The notes: generated by a model from the letters alone, not told the origin. Positions 17,262 to 25,449 are shown, numbered from the stretch's first letter. The stretch: 25,690 nucleotides of DNA from Terrimonas_B sp041743125 (GCA_041743125.1 JBGTNK010000048.1:1-25690), one strand, 5' to 3'. Numbers and translations are program-made.

Positions 17262-18089
17262 TCATTTCGGTTTCTCATAGATAAATCTCACCATGGCATT
17301 CTTTTTATCGTCTGATGTTAAGTATACCTGGTAGCGTTTGTCGTTTGCCTTTACTATCATGAGTGCCGTATTGGGGGGAATGCTACCCAGGTTTTCTCCA
17401 ACCATTACCATTTCTGTCAGGGGTTTTGATGCATCAATTCGTATATATATGGTGATGGGTTTGGCATCCAGAACCTGGTTTGACACGACCGCCACATCAT
17501 TGACATAAACAGAAATTATGTCCCCGTCAATTATTCCATTATCATAAAAGTCAAGGCGCAAATTGCCGGTATCCACTTTTATTTCTTTTACAAGTTCCAG
17601 TTTTCTTTCTATCAAAATGGGGGGCACTTCAGGTTTGAATGCCGGCTCCTGAATCCGGGTTAAAACAATTGTTCCCGGGGGGCAGTTGCTTTTACCATCC
17701 ATTGTTTTTCCTGTCCAGCTTCCCCGCAGTTGCTCCTCCTTTCCATCTGTATGAAAAGACAGGGAATATTTTTTAACACAAGGGATACAATCAGGTGGAA
17801 TACGAAATAGGGATACCTTCTCTTCCTGGATGTTTATGGATTTTGTTACGGTATCATATTTACCTGTAAAATCTTCTTTTACGTAGTTGGATGTGTCGGA
17901 ATAATGGTAAGAATTGCCCCGGATGCTGGTGCCTTCCGTCTGTAGTTGCAATTCAATATTATATACAGGGAAGCACCCTCCAGGTTCCATAACAAGACGG
18001 CCCTTCCAGAAACCATTTATATCCTGCCCATGACTGCAGAAAATCAAAAAGAAAGAAAAATATAAAATACCTGCACTGCGCATTACCAT
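17262..18089 (-). CDS. Secreted protein of unknown function, shorter paralog
   Basis: A 275-residue exported protein that I do not recognise by name. It has a short signal peptide (SAGILYFSFFLIFCSHGQ) and two parts. The N-terminal part (~24-150) reads like a lipocalin-style or small beta-barrel domain (NGFWKGRLVMEPGG, LRGSWTGK) with paired cysteines (GGCFPVY, PPDCIPCVKKY, SNCPPG). The C-terminal part (~175-275) is a beta-rich module: LDFYDNGIIDGDIISVYVND, MVMVGENLGSIPPNTALMIV, then KNAMVRFIYEKP. Both halves match the gene just upstream, so the two are tandem paralogs; this copy lacks the Pro/Thr/Lys linker. A second start (Met3) is possible. The 182-base gap to its neighbour may contain a promoter, but I found no full consensus. 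It probably acts in the periplasm or at the cell surface. Confidence 0.7.
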   Translation of the reverse strand: MVMRSAGILYFSFFLIFCSHGQDINGFWKGRLVMEPGGCFPVYNIELQLQTEGTSIRGNSYHYSDTSNYVKEDFTGKYDTVTKSINIQEEKVSLFRIPPDCIPCVKKYSLSFHTDGKEEQLRGSWTGKTMDGKSNCPPGTIVLTRIQEPAFKPEVPPILIERKLELVKEIKVDTGNLRLDFYDNGIIDGDIISVYVNDVAVVSNQVLDAKPITIYIRIDASKPLTEMVMVGENLGSIPPNTALMIVKANDKRYQVYLTSDDKKNAMVRFIYEKPK

Positions 18090-18271
18090 GAAAATAAAGG
18101 AAAAACTGTAGGTGTATACAAAAATTACAGAAATGGCTATTAGATATAATACGGGCGGTAAAGAATACCGGCAAACCAGATGCGTCCGTATAATTTTTCT
18201 TTAAATGATTCTTTTATTTGCAGTTTTCCAACGCCGGTTATACAATTATATCTATTAAATCACTTTACCTC

Positions 18272-19351
18272 TCACGGTTTTTGATATTTAAATTTTACAA
18301 CGGCATTCTTTTGAGAAGTGGAGGTTATGCGAACCTCAAAGCGTTGATCACCTGCCTCTACAATCATAAGGGAGGTATTGGGCGGAATACGGCCCAGGTT
18401 CTCTGCAACCATAATAAGTTCCTGTTCTTCGTCATCTTCCATTGAAAAATGAAGTGTTATTGGGCTTGCAGTTAACCTTTTATTGGACAATACAAGTTTA
18501 TTGTTCAGGTAAACGGAAATAGTATCGTCATCTATTTCCCCGTTATCATATATTTTAACCTTTACAGCCGGGCTGGATACAACAATAAATTGTGCTAATT
18601 TATTTTCTCTTGTTTTTAATATTGAAGGTGTGATACCAACTGGTTTTGATTCTTTAATAATTTCAGGTTTGATCTTTTTCAGGGAGTCATTATCGGTTGC
18701 TGCAGGAATTTCTATTTTCTTTTTTGTTGTTTCCTTTTCCGGGGTTTTTGTTACCGGACTTGATTTAGTAGTATTTGGTTTTTTGGGTGTGGATGTGGGT
18801 TTAGAGGGAGTGGTTTTCGCAATGGGAGGAGCATCATTATTTTTGGGTCGTAATGAAGGTTCTATATAAAATTCTGAAGTGGTGACCTTGCGAAGATAAA
18901 CCTTACCGCCACCGCAATCGCCCCATTCAAAAGGATTAGGCCCTTGTTTTACTTCTTGTTTCCCAAGATAACTTCCTTCTAAAAATTCTTCTTTGCCTGA
19001 TCGGGAATAAGAAAGATTATAATTCATAATACAGGTTCCTCCGCCTCCCGCACTTTTAACTTCAACCGTTTTTATTTCCCGGATCCTGAAGTTTTGAGAA
19101 CTACCCACATAATTGCCGGACATAGTTGCTTTACCATAAAAACGGATATCATCCTGCCATGAGTAAGAAACTCCGGATACGGCATAACTTCCATTCTGCT
19201 TTACCTGGAATTCAAGTTTGTACTGGTAGCCATTATCTGCAATAAAATAACCGCGCCAGATACCCGTTACGCTTTGTGAATAAGAAGAAAATACAAATAA
19301 GCAAATTGAAAAAAAAGTGCCCAGAAAATTCTTTTGCAGGATCTGTTTCAT
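18272..19351 (-). CDS. Secreted protein of unknown function, longer paralog with Pro/Thr/Lys linker
   Basis: A 359-residue paralog of the downstream gene. Residues 1-25 form a signal peptide (MKQILQKNFLGTFFSICLF, ending SSYSQ). Residues ~28-160 are the beta-rich domain (TGIWRGYFIADNGYQYKLEF, FLEGSYLGKQ, GGGTCIMNYNLSYS). Residues ~170-235 are a low-complexity linker rich in Pro, Thr, Ser and Lys. The C-terminal ~100 residues are the shared module (VKIYDNGEIDDDTISVYLNN, MVAENLGRIPPNTSLMIVEA, KNAVVKFKYQKP). The linker looks like a cell-wall or envelope spacer. On the minus strand TAGTTTTG (19366-19359) matches a -7 box only 8 bases before the ATG, which would imply a leaderless or very short leader message; it may be chance. 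The gene is divergent from thrS. Confidence 0.7.
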   Translation of the reverse strand: MKQILQKNFLGTFFSICLFVFSSYSQSVTGIWRGYFIADNGYQYKLEFQVKQNGSYAVSGVSYSWQDDIRFYGKATMSGNYVGSSQNFRIREIKTVEVKSAGGGGTCIMNYNLSYSRSGKEEFLEGSYLGKQEVKQGPNPFEWGDCGGGKVYLRKVTTSEFYIEPSLRPKNNDAPPIAKTTPSKPTSTPKKPNTTKSSPVTKTPEKETTKKKIEIPAATDNDSLKKIKPEIIKESKPVGITPSILKTRENKLAQFIVVSSPAVKVKIYDNGEIDDDTISVYLNNKLVLSNKRLTASPITLHFSMEDDEEQELIMVAENLGRIPPNTSLMIVEAGDQRFEVRITSTSQKNAVVKFKYQKP

Positions 19352-19389
19352 CTGGTTTCAAAACTAACGAATAAGTTCGTTTAGGTTTA

Positions 19390-19419
19390 TTGTACTCCGG
19401 CAAGAGTTTGTTAATTTTG
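19390..19419 (+). promoter_or_regulatory. Bacteroidota-type promoter for thrS
   Basis: TTG (19390-19392), exactly 19 bases, then TAATTTTG (19412-19419) matches the -33/-7 pattern. Transcription should start near 19425, giving a leader of ~117 bases before the ATG at 19543. Confidence 0.7.
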
Positions 19420-19436
19420 CCCACCTTTATAAAGAC

Positions 19437-19460
19437 AAACCAATTGCCGGTTATTGGTTT
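19437..19460 (+). promoter_or_regulatory. Hairpin in the thrS leader
   Basis: A perfect 8-bp stem (19437-19444 with 19453-19460) closes an 8-base loop TGCCGGTT inside the predicted thrS untranslated leader. It is not followed by a T-run, so it is not a simple terminator. The loop contains GGT, the GGU anticodon triplet of one tRNA-Thr; control by mimicry of tRNA, as known for E. coli thrS, is a possibility only. Confidence 0.4.
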
Positions 19461-19542
19461 CCTATTTATCAAAGATCAAAATTTTTTATAGAAAAACAGG
19501 GTATTAAAATAAAACCTGAACCGGTAAGCAGTACTAAATAGC

Positions 19543-21477
19543 ATGATCAAAATTACATTTCCGGATGGAACAGTAAGAGAATATGAAAAAGGGGTTTCTT
19601 CACTTGATATCGCTAAATCAATTTCAGAAGGGCTGGCAAGAAAAATTTTAGCTGCAAATATAAACGGTCAGGTTCGGGATATATCACGACCAGTCAATGA
19701 AGATGCTACTTTGCAGCTGCTTACATGGAACGATAAGGATGGTAAAAGCACCTTCTGGCATTCATCAGCGCACCTGATGGCGGAAGCCGTTGAATCTCTT
19801 TTTCCGGGTGTAAAATTTTGGGTAGGGCCTGCTATAGATAATGGGTTTTATTACGACATGGATCTTGAAGATAAGAAAATGAATGAAGAAGATCTTCAGC
19901 GGCTTGAAAAAAAAATGAATGAACTGGCCAGGCAGAATAATTCTTATACCAGGAAGGAAATTTCAAAATCTGAGGCTATACAATATTTTGCCAATAAGAA
20001 TGATCCCTACAAATTGGATCTGATTCAGGGTCTGCATGATGGTGAAATAACTTTTTACTCCCAGGGAAATTTTACGGATCTCTGTCGGGGACCACATATT
20101 GCCAGCACAGGTATTATAAAAGCCATCAAATTAACAAGCATTGCCGGCGCTTATTGGAAAGGGGATGAGAAAAATAAAATGCTGACCAGGGTTTACGGCA
20201 TCACTTTTCCTTCTCAGAAAGAATTGGATGAGTATCTTCTGATGGTTGAAGAAGCCAAAAAAAGAGATCATCGCAAACTGGGCAAAGAATTGGGAATATA
20301 CACAATGGACGATGATGTAGGTCAGGGCTTAATCATGTGGATGCCTAATGGAACTGTTATTATTGAGGAGTTGGAAAAACTTGCTAAAGAAACAGAAAAT
20401 GAAGCCGGATACAAAAGAGTGGTAACGCCTCATATTGCCAAGGAAAGCATGTATATCACAAGCGGTCATTTGCCTTATTATGCAGATAGTATGTATCCCC
20501 CAATGGAAATGGATGGCGAAAAATATTATTTGAAATCGATGAATTGTCCGCATCATCATAAAATTTACGCAGCGGAACCAAAGAGCTATCGTGATCTGCC
20601 TTATCGAATTGCAGAATACGGAACCGTATACCGGTATGAACAAAGCGGCGAGTTATTTGGTTTGATGCGGGTTCGGTGTCTTCACATGAATGATGCTCAT
20701 ATTTATTGCACCAAAGAGCAGTTTAATGAGGAATTCAGGGCAGTAAATGATATGTACCTGAAGTATTTTAAGATTTTCGGAATTGAAAAGTATGTAATGC
20801 GGCTCTCCCTGCATTCACCGGATAAATTGGGTGTTAAGTATGTGAATGAGCCTGAACTATGGAAAGAAACCGAGATCATGGTTCGAAAAGTTTTAATGGA
20901 ATCAAATATTCCCTACGTGGAAGTAATGGACGAAGCTGCGTTCTACGGCCCAAAGATTGATGTTCAGATATTCAGTGCAATCGGCAGAGAATTTACCCTG
21001 GCTACTAACCAGGTTGATTTTTCTCAGGGCAGAAGTTTTAAACTGGAGTATACTGACCAATCTAATAAATCTGAGACCCCGCTTATTATTCACAGAGCAC
21101 CATTAGGCACCCATGAGCGGTTCATAGGGTTCCTGCTGGAGCAATATGCAGGTAAGTTTCCCCTCTGGCTGGCGCCAATACAGGTAAAAGTGCTGCCTAT
21201 TAGCGATAAGTTTATAGATTATGCTAAAACTATATCTCAACAATTGAAAAATGCGGATATTCGTGCTGAAGTTGATGACCGCCAGGAAAAAATAGGCAAA
21301 AAGATCCGGGATACGGAGTTGATGAGAGTGCCTTATATGTTGGTAGTGGGTGAAAAGGAAATGAGCGAAAACAACGTAGCAGTAAGGAGACAAGGAAAAG
21401 GCGATGCAGGCGTCAAAAAAATGGATGAATTTTTGAATGAAATAAAACAGGAAATTAAAGATCGAAGAGCAGAATAA
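19543..21477 (+). CDS. thrS: Threonyl-tRNA synthetase
   Basis: Class II synthetase that charges tRNA-Thr and edits mischarged Ser-tRNA. At 644 residues it has the full four-domain layout: TGS domain (1-62), editing domain with HSSAH (73-77) and DLCRGPH (179-185), catalytic core (~250-540) and anticodon-binding domain (~545-644, ending DEFLNEIKQEIKDRR). Zinc ligands are visible at Cys335 (MNCPHHH) and His386 (MNDAHIYC), with a third His in the IIHRAPLGTHERF block. In that last block the family's usual ILGS is written PLGT, a small variation. The gene starts the translation cluster with infC 104 bases downstream and is preceded by a well-matched promoter and a leader hairpin. Confidence 0.98.
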   Translation: MIKITFPDGTVREYEKGVSSLDIAKSISEGLARKILAANINGQVRDISRPVNEDATLQLLTWNDKDGKSTFWHSSAHLMAEAVESLFPGVKFWVGPAIDNGFYYDMDLEDKKMNEEDLQRLEKKMNELARQNNSYTRKEISKSEAIQYFANKNDPYKLDLIQGLHDGEITFYSQGNFTDLCRGPHIASTGIIKAIKLTSIAGAYWKGDEKNKMLTRVYGITFPSQKELDEYLLMVEEAKKRDHRKLGKELGIYTMDDDVGQGLIMWMPNGTVIIEELEKLAKETENEAGYKRVVTPHIAKESMYITSGHLPYYADSMYPPMEMDGEKYYLKSMNCPHHHKIYAAEPKSYRDLPYRIAEYGTVYRYEQSGELFGLMRVRCLHMNDAHIYCTKEQFNEEFRAVNDMYLKYFKIFGIEKYVMRLSLHSPDKLGVKYVNEPELWKETEIMVRKVLMESNIPYVEVMDEAAFYGPKIDVQIFSAIGREFTLATNQVDFSQGRSFKLEYTDQSNKSETPLIIHRAPLGTHERFIGFLLEQYAGKFPLWLAPIQVKVLPISDKFIDYAKTISQQLKNADIRAEVDDRQEKIGKKIRDTELMRVPYMLVVGEKEMSENNVAVRRQGKGDAGVKKMDEFLNEIKQEIKDRRAE

Positions 21478-21544
21478 ATTTTCATATTTACAGTAATTAT
21501 ATTTCCGTTCCCCTGGACGGGACTAACATTAAAAAAAATAATAG

Positions 21545-21566
21545 CGCTTTTCAGGGAAAGCGTTTT
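21545..21566 (+). promoter_or_regulatory. Hairpin between thrS and infC
   Basis: A 7-bp stem (CGCTTTT at 21545-21551 with GAAAGCG at 21556-21562, including a G-U pair) closes the loop CAGG and is followed by four T. It could be a weak terminator, an RNA processing site or part of an infC leader. The rest of the 104-base gap shows no clear promoter, so infC is probably reached by read-through from thrS. Confidence 0.4.
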
Positions 21567-21581
21567 ACGCAAAAATTTTAA

Positions 21582-22253
21582 ATGGCAGTACCACAAAAAC
21601 CCGGCGGCGGGTTCAACAGACCACCTGGCGGAGGTTTTAAGAAGCCCGGTGGTGGAGGATTCAGTAAACCAGGCGGAGGCTTCAGAGGAAGATTCGCACC
21701 ACGCAAAGAAGCAGAACATCGTATCAATCATTTTATCCGGGTTCCACAGGTTCGCCTGGTGGGTGACAATGTGGAAGTAGGGATTTACCCCACTCAAGAT
21801 GCCCTTCGGATGGCGCAGGACCAGCAGCTCGACCTGGTTGAAATCTCACCCCAGGTTGATCCCCCGGTTTGTAAAATCATTGATTACAATAAGTTCCTCT
21901 ACGATAAAAAGAAGAAAGAAAAGGAAATGAAGGCAAAGAGTAAGGTCTCCGAAGTAAAGGAGATACGTTTTACTCCAAATACTGACGATCATGATTTTGA
22001 TTTTAAGGCCAAACATGCGGAAGGATTTTTGAAAGATGGGAATAAGGTGAAGGCCTATGTACAGTTTAAAGGCCGTGCCATTCAGTTCCAGGACAGAGGG
22101 CAGTTGTTACTTTTGAAATTTGCAGAACGTCTTGCAGAAATTGGCATTTTGGAAAGTATGCCGAAGCTTGAAGGCAGAAGAATGCTGGCGATGTTTGCTC
22201 CAAAAGGAAAAAAGAAAGGTGATAAAGTAGATAAGGCGGATAAATCGGATTGA
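21582..22253 (+). CDS. infC: Translation initiation factor IF-3 with Gly/Phe/Pro-rich N-terminal extension
   Basis: Binds the 30S subunit, keeps it apart from 50S and checks the initiator codon. Length is 223 residues, against ~170-180 for most IF-3. The N-terminal domain (~44-114) shows INHFIRVPQVRLVGDNVEVG, LDLVEISPQVDPPVCKIIDY and the KKKEKEMKAKS linker; the C-terminal domain has VKEIRFTPNTDDHDFDFKAK, FLKDGNKVKAYVQFKGR and ML-AMFAPKGKKK. Extra sequence is an N-terminal ~40-residue tail of repeated PGGGF units (GGGFNRPPGGGFKKPGGGGF) and a Lys/Asp-rich C-terminus. It starts with a normal ATG rather than the rare AUU used in E. coli, so start-codon autoregulation is unlikely. A strong terminator follows, separating it from rpmI-rplT. 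Confidence 0.97.
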   Translation: MAVPQKPGGGFNRPPGGGFKKPGGGGFSKPGGGFRGRFAPRKEAEHRINHFIRVPQVRLVGDNVEVGIYPTQDALRMAQDQQLDLVEISPQVDPPVCKIIDYNKFLYDKKKKEKEMKAKSKVSEVKEIRFTPNTDDHDFDFKAKHAEGFLKDGNKVKAYVQFKGRAIQFQDRGQLLLLKFAERLAEIGILESMPKLEGRRMLAMFAPKGKKKGDKVDKADKSD

Positions 22254-22290
22254 TCTGATTTTGTGTCCACTAATTTTATAATAGTTTGAT

Positions 22291-22325
22291 AGCCCATTCG
22301 CTTGAAGCGGGTGGGCTTTTATTTT
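22291..22325 (+). terminator. Rho-independent terminator of infC
   Basis: Two 13-base arms (22291-22303 and 22305-22317, two G-U pairs) form a long stem whose tip opens to a 3-5 base loop, followed by TTTTATTTT. It is 38 bases past the infC stop and should end the thrS-infC transcript. Confidence 0.9.
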
Positions 22326-22471
22326 CCTGGTTTTATTTATTGAGTTTTTTATCCCTTTTCTTAATACGTATATTGGCAATTATGCGTTGATAGAGGTAAT
22401 CGCCGTTTGAAGATCACCTCCAATCCTTTACGTATCTTAGCAGGCTTAATTATACCCTCAAAATTTTATAC

Positions 22472-24994
22472 ATGTATTCATTGTTTGCCCGATTGAGTAT
22501 GACTTTTCTTGCAGCCGGTTTTTACGCAATAGCATTTGCCCAGGCTAAACCGGATTCCACCAAACCACTTCCTATTTCATCCCGGTCTTCATCGGGGCCT
22601 AAACCTTACAGTGAGGTAATCACAAACAAAGCAGTTACAGATGAGGGCTTATTTAAAGTACACAGGCTGGATGATAAATATTTTTTTGAAATTGGTGACA
22701 CTATGTTTGGGCGGGAAATATTGGTGGTAAACCGGATCTCCAAAGCAGCTGCAGGCATGAGAAATGGATTCTTTGGCTATGCCGGCGATGAGGTGGGAAG
22801 AAATGTAATACGGTTTGAGAGGGGGCCTAACAATAAAATATTTGTTCGAAATATTTCATTTGCTGAATATTCAAAAGATTCTACTTCGCCTATGTTCACA
22901 GCCGTGAGTAAATCAAACGTGCAGCCCATCACAGCAGCCTTTGAAATTAAATCACTATCTACAGATTCATCCGGAAATGTTATTGACGTTACGGATTATA
23001 TAAATAGCGACAATGATGTTATATATTTTAGTAACCAGGTTAAAAGTGGTCAGCGCATTGGCAGCCAGCAAACAGATAAGTCATATGTAGTAGGGGTAAG
23101 ATCCTTCCCTTTGAATATCGAAATTAGTGCAGTAAAGACGTATAGCAGGATGGCAACGGGTTCTTCTGCCGGATCGGGCGGTATTGCTGCTGCTGGAAAC
23201 GTTACGGTGGAAATGAATAGTTCCCTTGTATTGTTACCAAAAATTCCAATGAAACCCAGATTTTTCGATCCCAGGGTAGGTTATTTTTCCCTAGGATATA
23301 CCGATTTTGATGCAAATCCACAAGGTGTAGAATCAGTTCGGATCATCAAGAGATGGCGATTGGAACCAAAAGAGGCAGATATAGAAAAGTATAAAAGGGG
23401 AGAACTGGTGGAGCCAAAAAAGCCGATTGTATTTTATATTGATCCGGCTACTCCAAAGGGGTGGGTGCCTTACCTGATACAGGGAGTAAACGACTGGCAG
23501 ACCTCTTTTGAAAAAGCAGGATTTAAAAACGCCATTTTTGGGAGGATCGCTCCCACAAAGGAGGAGGATCCGGAATGGAGTCTTGAGGATGCCCGCTATT
23601 CTGCTATTGTATATAAACCTTCCGATGTGGCTAACGCAAGTGGTCCTAGTATCAGCGACCCCAGGAGCGGCGAGATCATGGAAAGCCATATAAACTGGTA
23701 TCATAATGTAATGGAATTGATCCATCACTGGTATTTTGTTCAATGTTCGCCATTAGATACAGGGGCAAGAAAAATGATATTTGATAATGAGTTAATGGGG
23801 CAACTAATCCGTTTTGTATCATCCCATGAAGTAGGTCATACCATTGGTCTCTTACATAACTATGGAGCAAGTTCTACTGTGCCGGTGGAAAAACTTCGGG
23901 ATAAGGCATGGGTTGAAGCGAACGGCCATACACCGTCCATTATGGATTATGCCAGGTTCAATTATGTTGCGCAACCCGAGGATAAAATAAGCCGTGCCGG
24001 TTTGTTTCCCAGGATAGGTGATTATGATCATTGGGCAATCGAATGGGGGTATAAATTATTTTACCAGATTAAAGATGCAGAAAGTGAAAAGGAATATTTA
24101 AATAAATGGGTGATAGAGAAATTAAAGAATAACAGGCTATGGTTTGGTACTGAAAATAATCTTGATGACCCCCGTTCTCAAAGAGAGCAGGTAGGTGATG
24201 ATGCAATGAAAGGCGCCATATATGGAATAAAAAATCTGCAAAGGATCGTTCCCAACCTGATGGAATGGACCAAAATGCCTAATAAAGATTATAATAATTT
24301 AAGAAAAATGTACAATCAGGTTACAGGGCAATTTTCAATGTATATGGGGCATGTGACAAAATATGTTGGAGGCATCATGCAAACACCAAGAATGGTTGAG
24401 GAAAATAGTGCAGTTTATGAAATAGTTCCAAAAATAAAACAAAAGGAAGCTGTTGAATTCCTGAACAAAAATTTATTTACAACCCCAGCCTGGCTGATCA
24501 ATAATGAAATATTTGATCGTACGGGTATAAAAGCTATCAATACTATTGGGGACTTGCAGGACAATGTTCTTAACCAGTTATTTTCTTCCCGTAATCTTTC
24601 AAAGCTTATTGATGCGGAAGCGGCGCAAGGATACAACGCCTATTCCATAATGGATTTATTCAGCGATTTAAAAAGGGGTATTTGGTCTGAGTTATCGTCC
24701 CGATCCAAAATTGAAGTGTACCGGAGAAACCTGCAGAAATCATATATAATTATGCTGGAAGACCTCTTAAATCCACCAGTAAAAAGAAGCTCATCATCCA
24801 TTATTATGGTGATTGATGGCTTTTCGCCATCAATCAGCGAAAAATCAGACACCAGGAGCGTCGTAAGAGCACACCTGATGTCCCTTCGCCAGGAAATTAA
24901 AGCCGCAATGGCCGGAGTTCCTGATGCTATGAGTCGGTATCATTTGCAGGATTTGCAAATTCGAATTGATAATGCACTGAAAACCAAAGAATAG
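22472..24994 (+). CDS. Secreted zinc-dependent metalloprotease (Met-zincin, DUF5117/DUF5118/DUF4953 type)
   Basis: An exported peptidase-like protein of 840 residues. A signal peptide (MYSLFARLSMTFLAAGFYA, ending near AFAQ) precedes a Ser/Pro-rich stretch and a KPYSEVITNKAVTDEGLF segment that fits DUF5118. DUF5117-like sequence follows (~100-290, ILVVNRISKAA, GYAGDEVGRNVIRFE). The catalytic part carries the zinc signature HEVGHTIGLLH at residue 452 (His452, Glu453, His456, His462) and a Met-turn-like SIMDYARFNYV with Met491, as in the Met-zincin family PF16313 (DUF4953). All key residues are present, so it should be active; its substrate is unknown. It sits between infC and rpmI, normally neighbours, with a terminator before it and a consensus promoter after it. 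No strong promoter was found in the 146 bases upstream (TATCTTAG at 22433-22440 is a one-mismatch -7). Confidence 0.92.
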   Translation: MYSLFARLSMTFLAAGFYAIAFAQAKPDSTKPLPISSRSSSGPKPYSEVITNKAVTDEGLFKVHRLDDKYFFEIGDTMFGREILVVNRISKAAAGMRNGFFGYAGDEVGRNVIRFERGPNNKIFVRNISFAEYSKDSTSPMFTAVSKSNVQPITAAFEIKSLSTDSSGNVIDVTDYINSDNDVIYFSNQVKSGQRIGSQQTDKSYVVGVRSFPLNIEISAVKTYSRMATGSSAGSGGIAAAGNVTVEMNSSLVLLPKIPMKPRFFDPRVGYFSLGYTDFDANPQGVESVRIIKRWRLEPKEADIEKYKRGELVEPKKPIVFYIDPATPKGWVPYLIQGVNDWQTSFEKAGFKNAIFGRIAPTKEEDPEWSLEDARYSAIVYKPSDVANASGPSISDPRSGEIMESHINWYHNVMELIHHWYFVQCSPLDTGARKMIFDNELMGQLIRFVSSHEVGHTIGLLHNYGASSTVPVEKLRDKAWVEANGHTPSIMDYARFNYVAQPEDKISRAGLFPRIGDYDHWAIEWGYKLFYQIKDAESEKEYLNKWVIEKLKNNRLWFGTENNLDDPRSQREQVGDDAMKGAIYGIKNLQRIVPNLMEWTKMPNKDYNNLRKMYNQVTGQFSMYMGHVTKYVGGIMQTPRMVEENSAVYEIVPKIKQKEAVEFLNKNLFTTPAWLINNEIFDRTGIKAINTIGDLQDNVLNQLFSSRNLSKLIDAEAAQGYNAYSIMDLFSDLKRGIWSELSSRSKIEVYRRNLQKSYIIMLEDLLNPPVKRSSSSIIMVIDGFSPSISEKSDTRSVVRAHLMSLRQEIKAAMAGVPDAMSRYHLQDLQIRIDNALKTKE

Positions 24995-25067
24995 AAATTC
25001 TTTGAATATAAAATTTTGATTCTTATGATCCTCTAATGTCGAGATCCTTTTTATTTTAATTCAAGGC

Positions 25068-25097
25068 TTGTAACTAAGTCGTGCTCCTTTATCTTTG
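25068..25097 (+). promoter_or_regulatory. Consensus promoter for rpmI-rplT
   Basis: TTG (25068-25070), exactly 19 bases, then TATCTTTG (25090-25097) is a full match to the Bacteroidota -33/-7 pattern. The predicted start lies near 25104, giving a leader of ~148 bases. Confidence 0.75.
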
Positions 25098-25103
25098 CAG
25101 CCC

Positions 25104-25251
25104 GAAATTCTGCGTATGCTTTGATGTAGAATCCAGGATAATATTATCCTCAACAACAAAGTTCCGGAATATTCGAAATTTCCTGAAGAGGTTCGACAAG
25201 GATCCCCCTGTGGGGAACGCCTCAAGGGTATAATAATTAATACTGGGTAAA
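25104..25251 (+). promoter_or_regulatory. Structured 5' leader of rpmI-rplT, candidate ribosomal-protein autoregulatory region
   Basis: The predicted untranslated leader is long and can fold. AGGATA (25135-25140) pairs with TATCCT (25145-25150) around ATAT, part of a perfect 16-base palindrome. A second stem joins GAGGTTC (25188-25194) to GAAC..CCTC (25215-25223, 2-base bulge) around an inner hairpin TCCCC/GGGGA with loop CTGT (25203-25216), the two sharing some bases, so alternative pairings exist. L20 represses rpmI-rplT through leader RNA in other bacteria; applying this here is inference. Confidence 0.45.
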
Positions 25252-25449
25252 ATGCCAAAAGTAAAAACAAATTCCAGCGCTAAAAAACGCTTTAAAGTAA
25301 CGGCCACTGGAAAGATCATGCATCAGAAAGCATTCAAACGTCACATTCTGACAAAGAAATCAAAAAAACGTAAACGTAACATGAGATTGGACGGAACTGT
25401 ATCCAAATCCCACGTTGATTTTATAAAACGCCTTTTGCGTTTAAAGTAA
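25252..25449 (+). CDS. rpmI: 50S ribosomal protein L35
   Basis: A small, very basic protein of 65 residues that binds 23S rRNA in the large subunit. The family signature MPKVKTNSSAKKRFKVTATG at the start is clear, followed by KHIL-like RHILTKKSKKRKRNMR and the usual basic C-terminus FIKRLLRLK. Length is normal. It is followed after 88 bases by rplT, and the two share the promoter upstream. The gap between them has no terminator; it contains a short direct repeat CGTACTTCGTACTT near 25504-25517. Confidence 0.98.
   Translation: MPKVKTNSSAKKRFKVTATGKIMHQKAFKRHILTKKSKKRKRNMRLDGTVSKSHVDFIKRLLRLK

Noticed and set aside
21333..21797. 154-residue minus-strand frame across the thrS-infC junction
   Set aside because: Covers the ends of two certain genes and the intergenic gap; shadow of the Gly-rich infC start.
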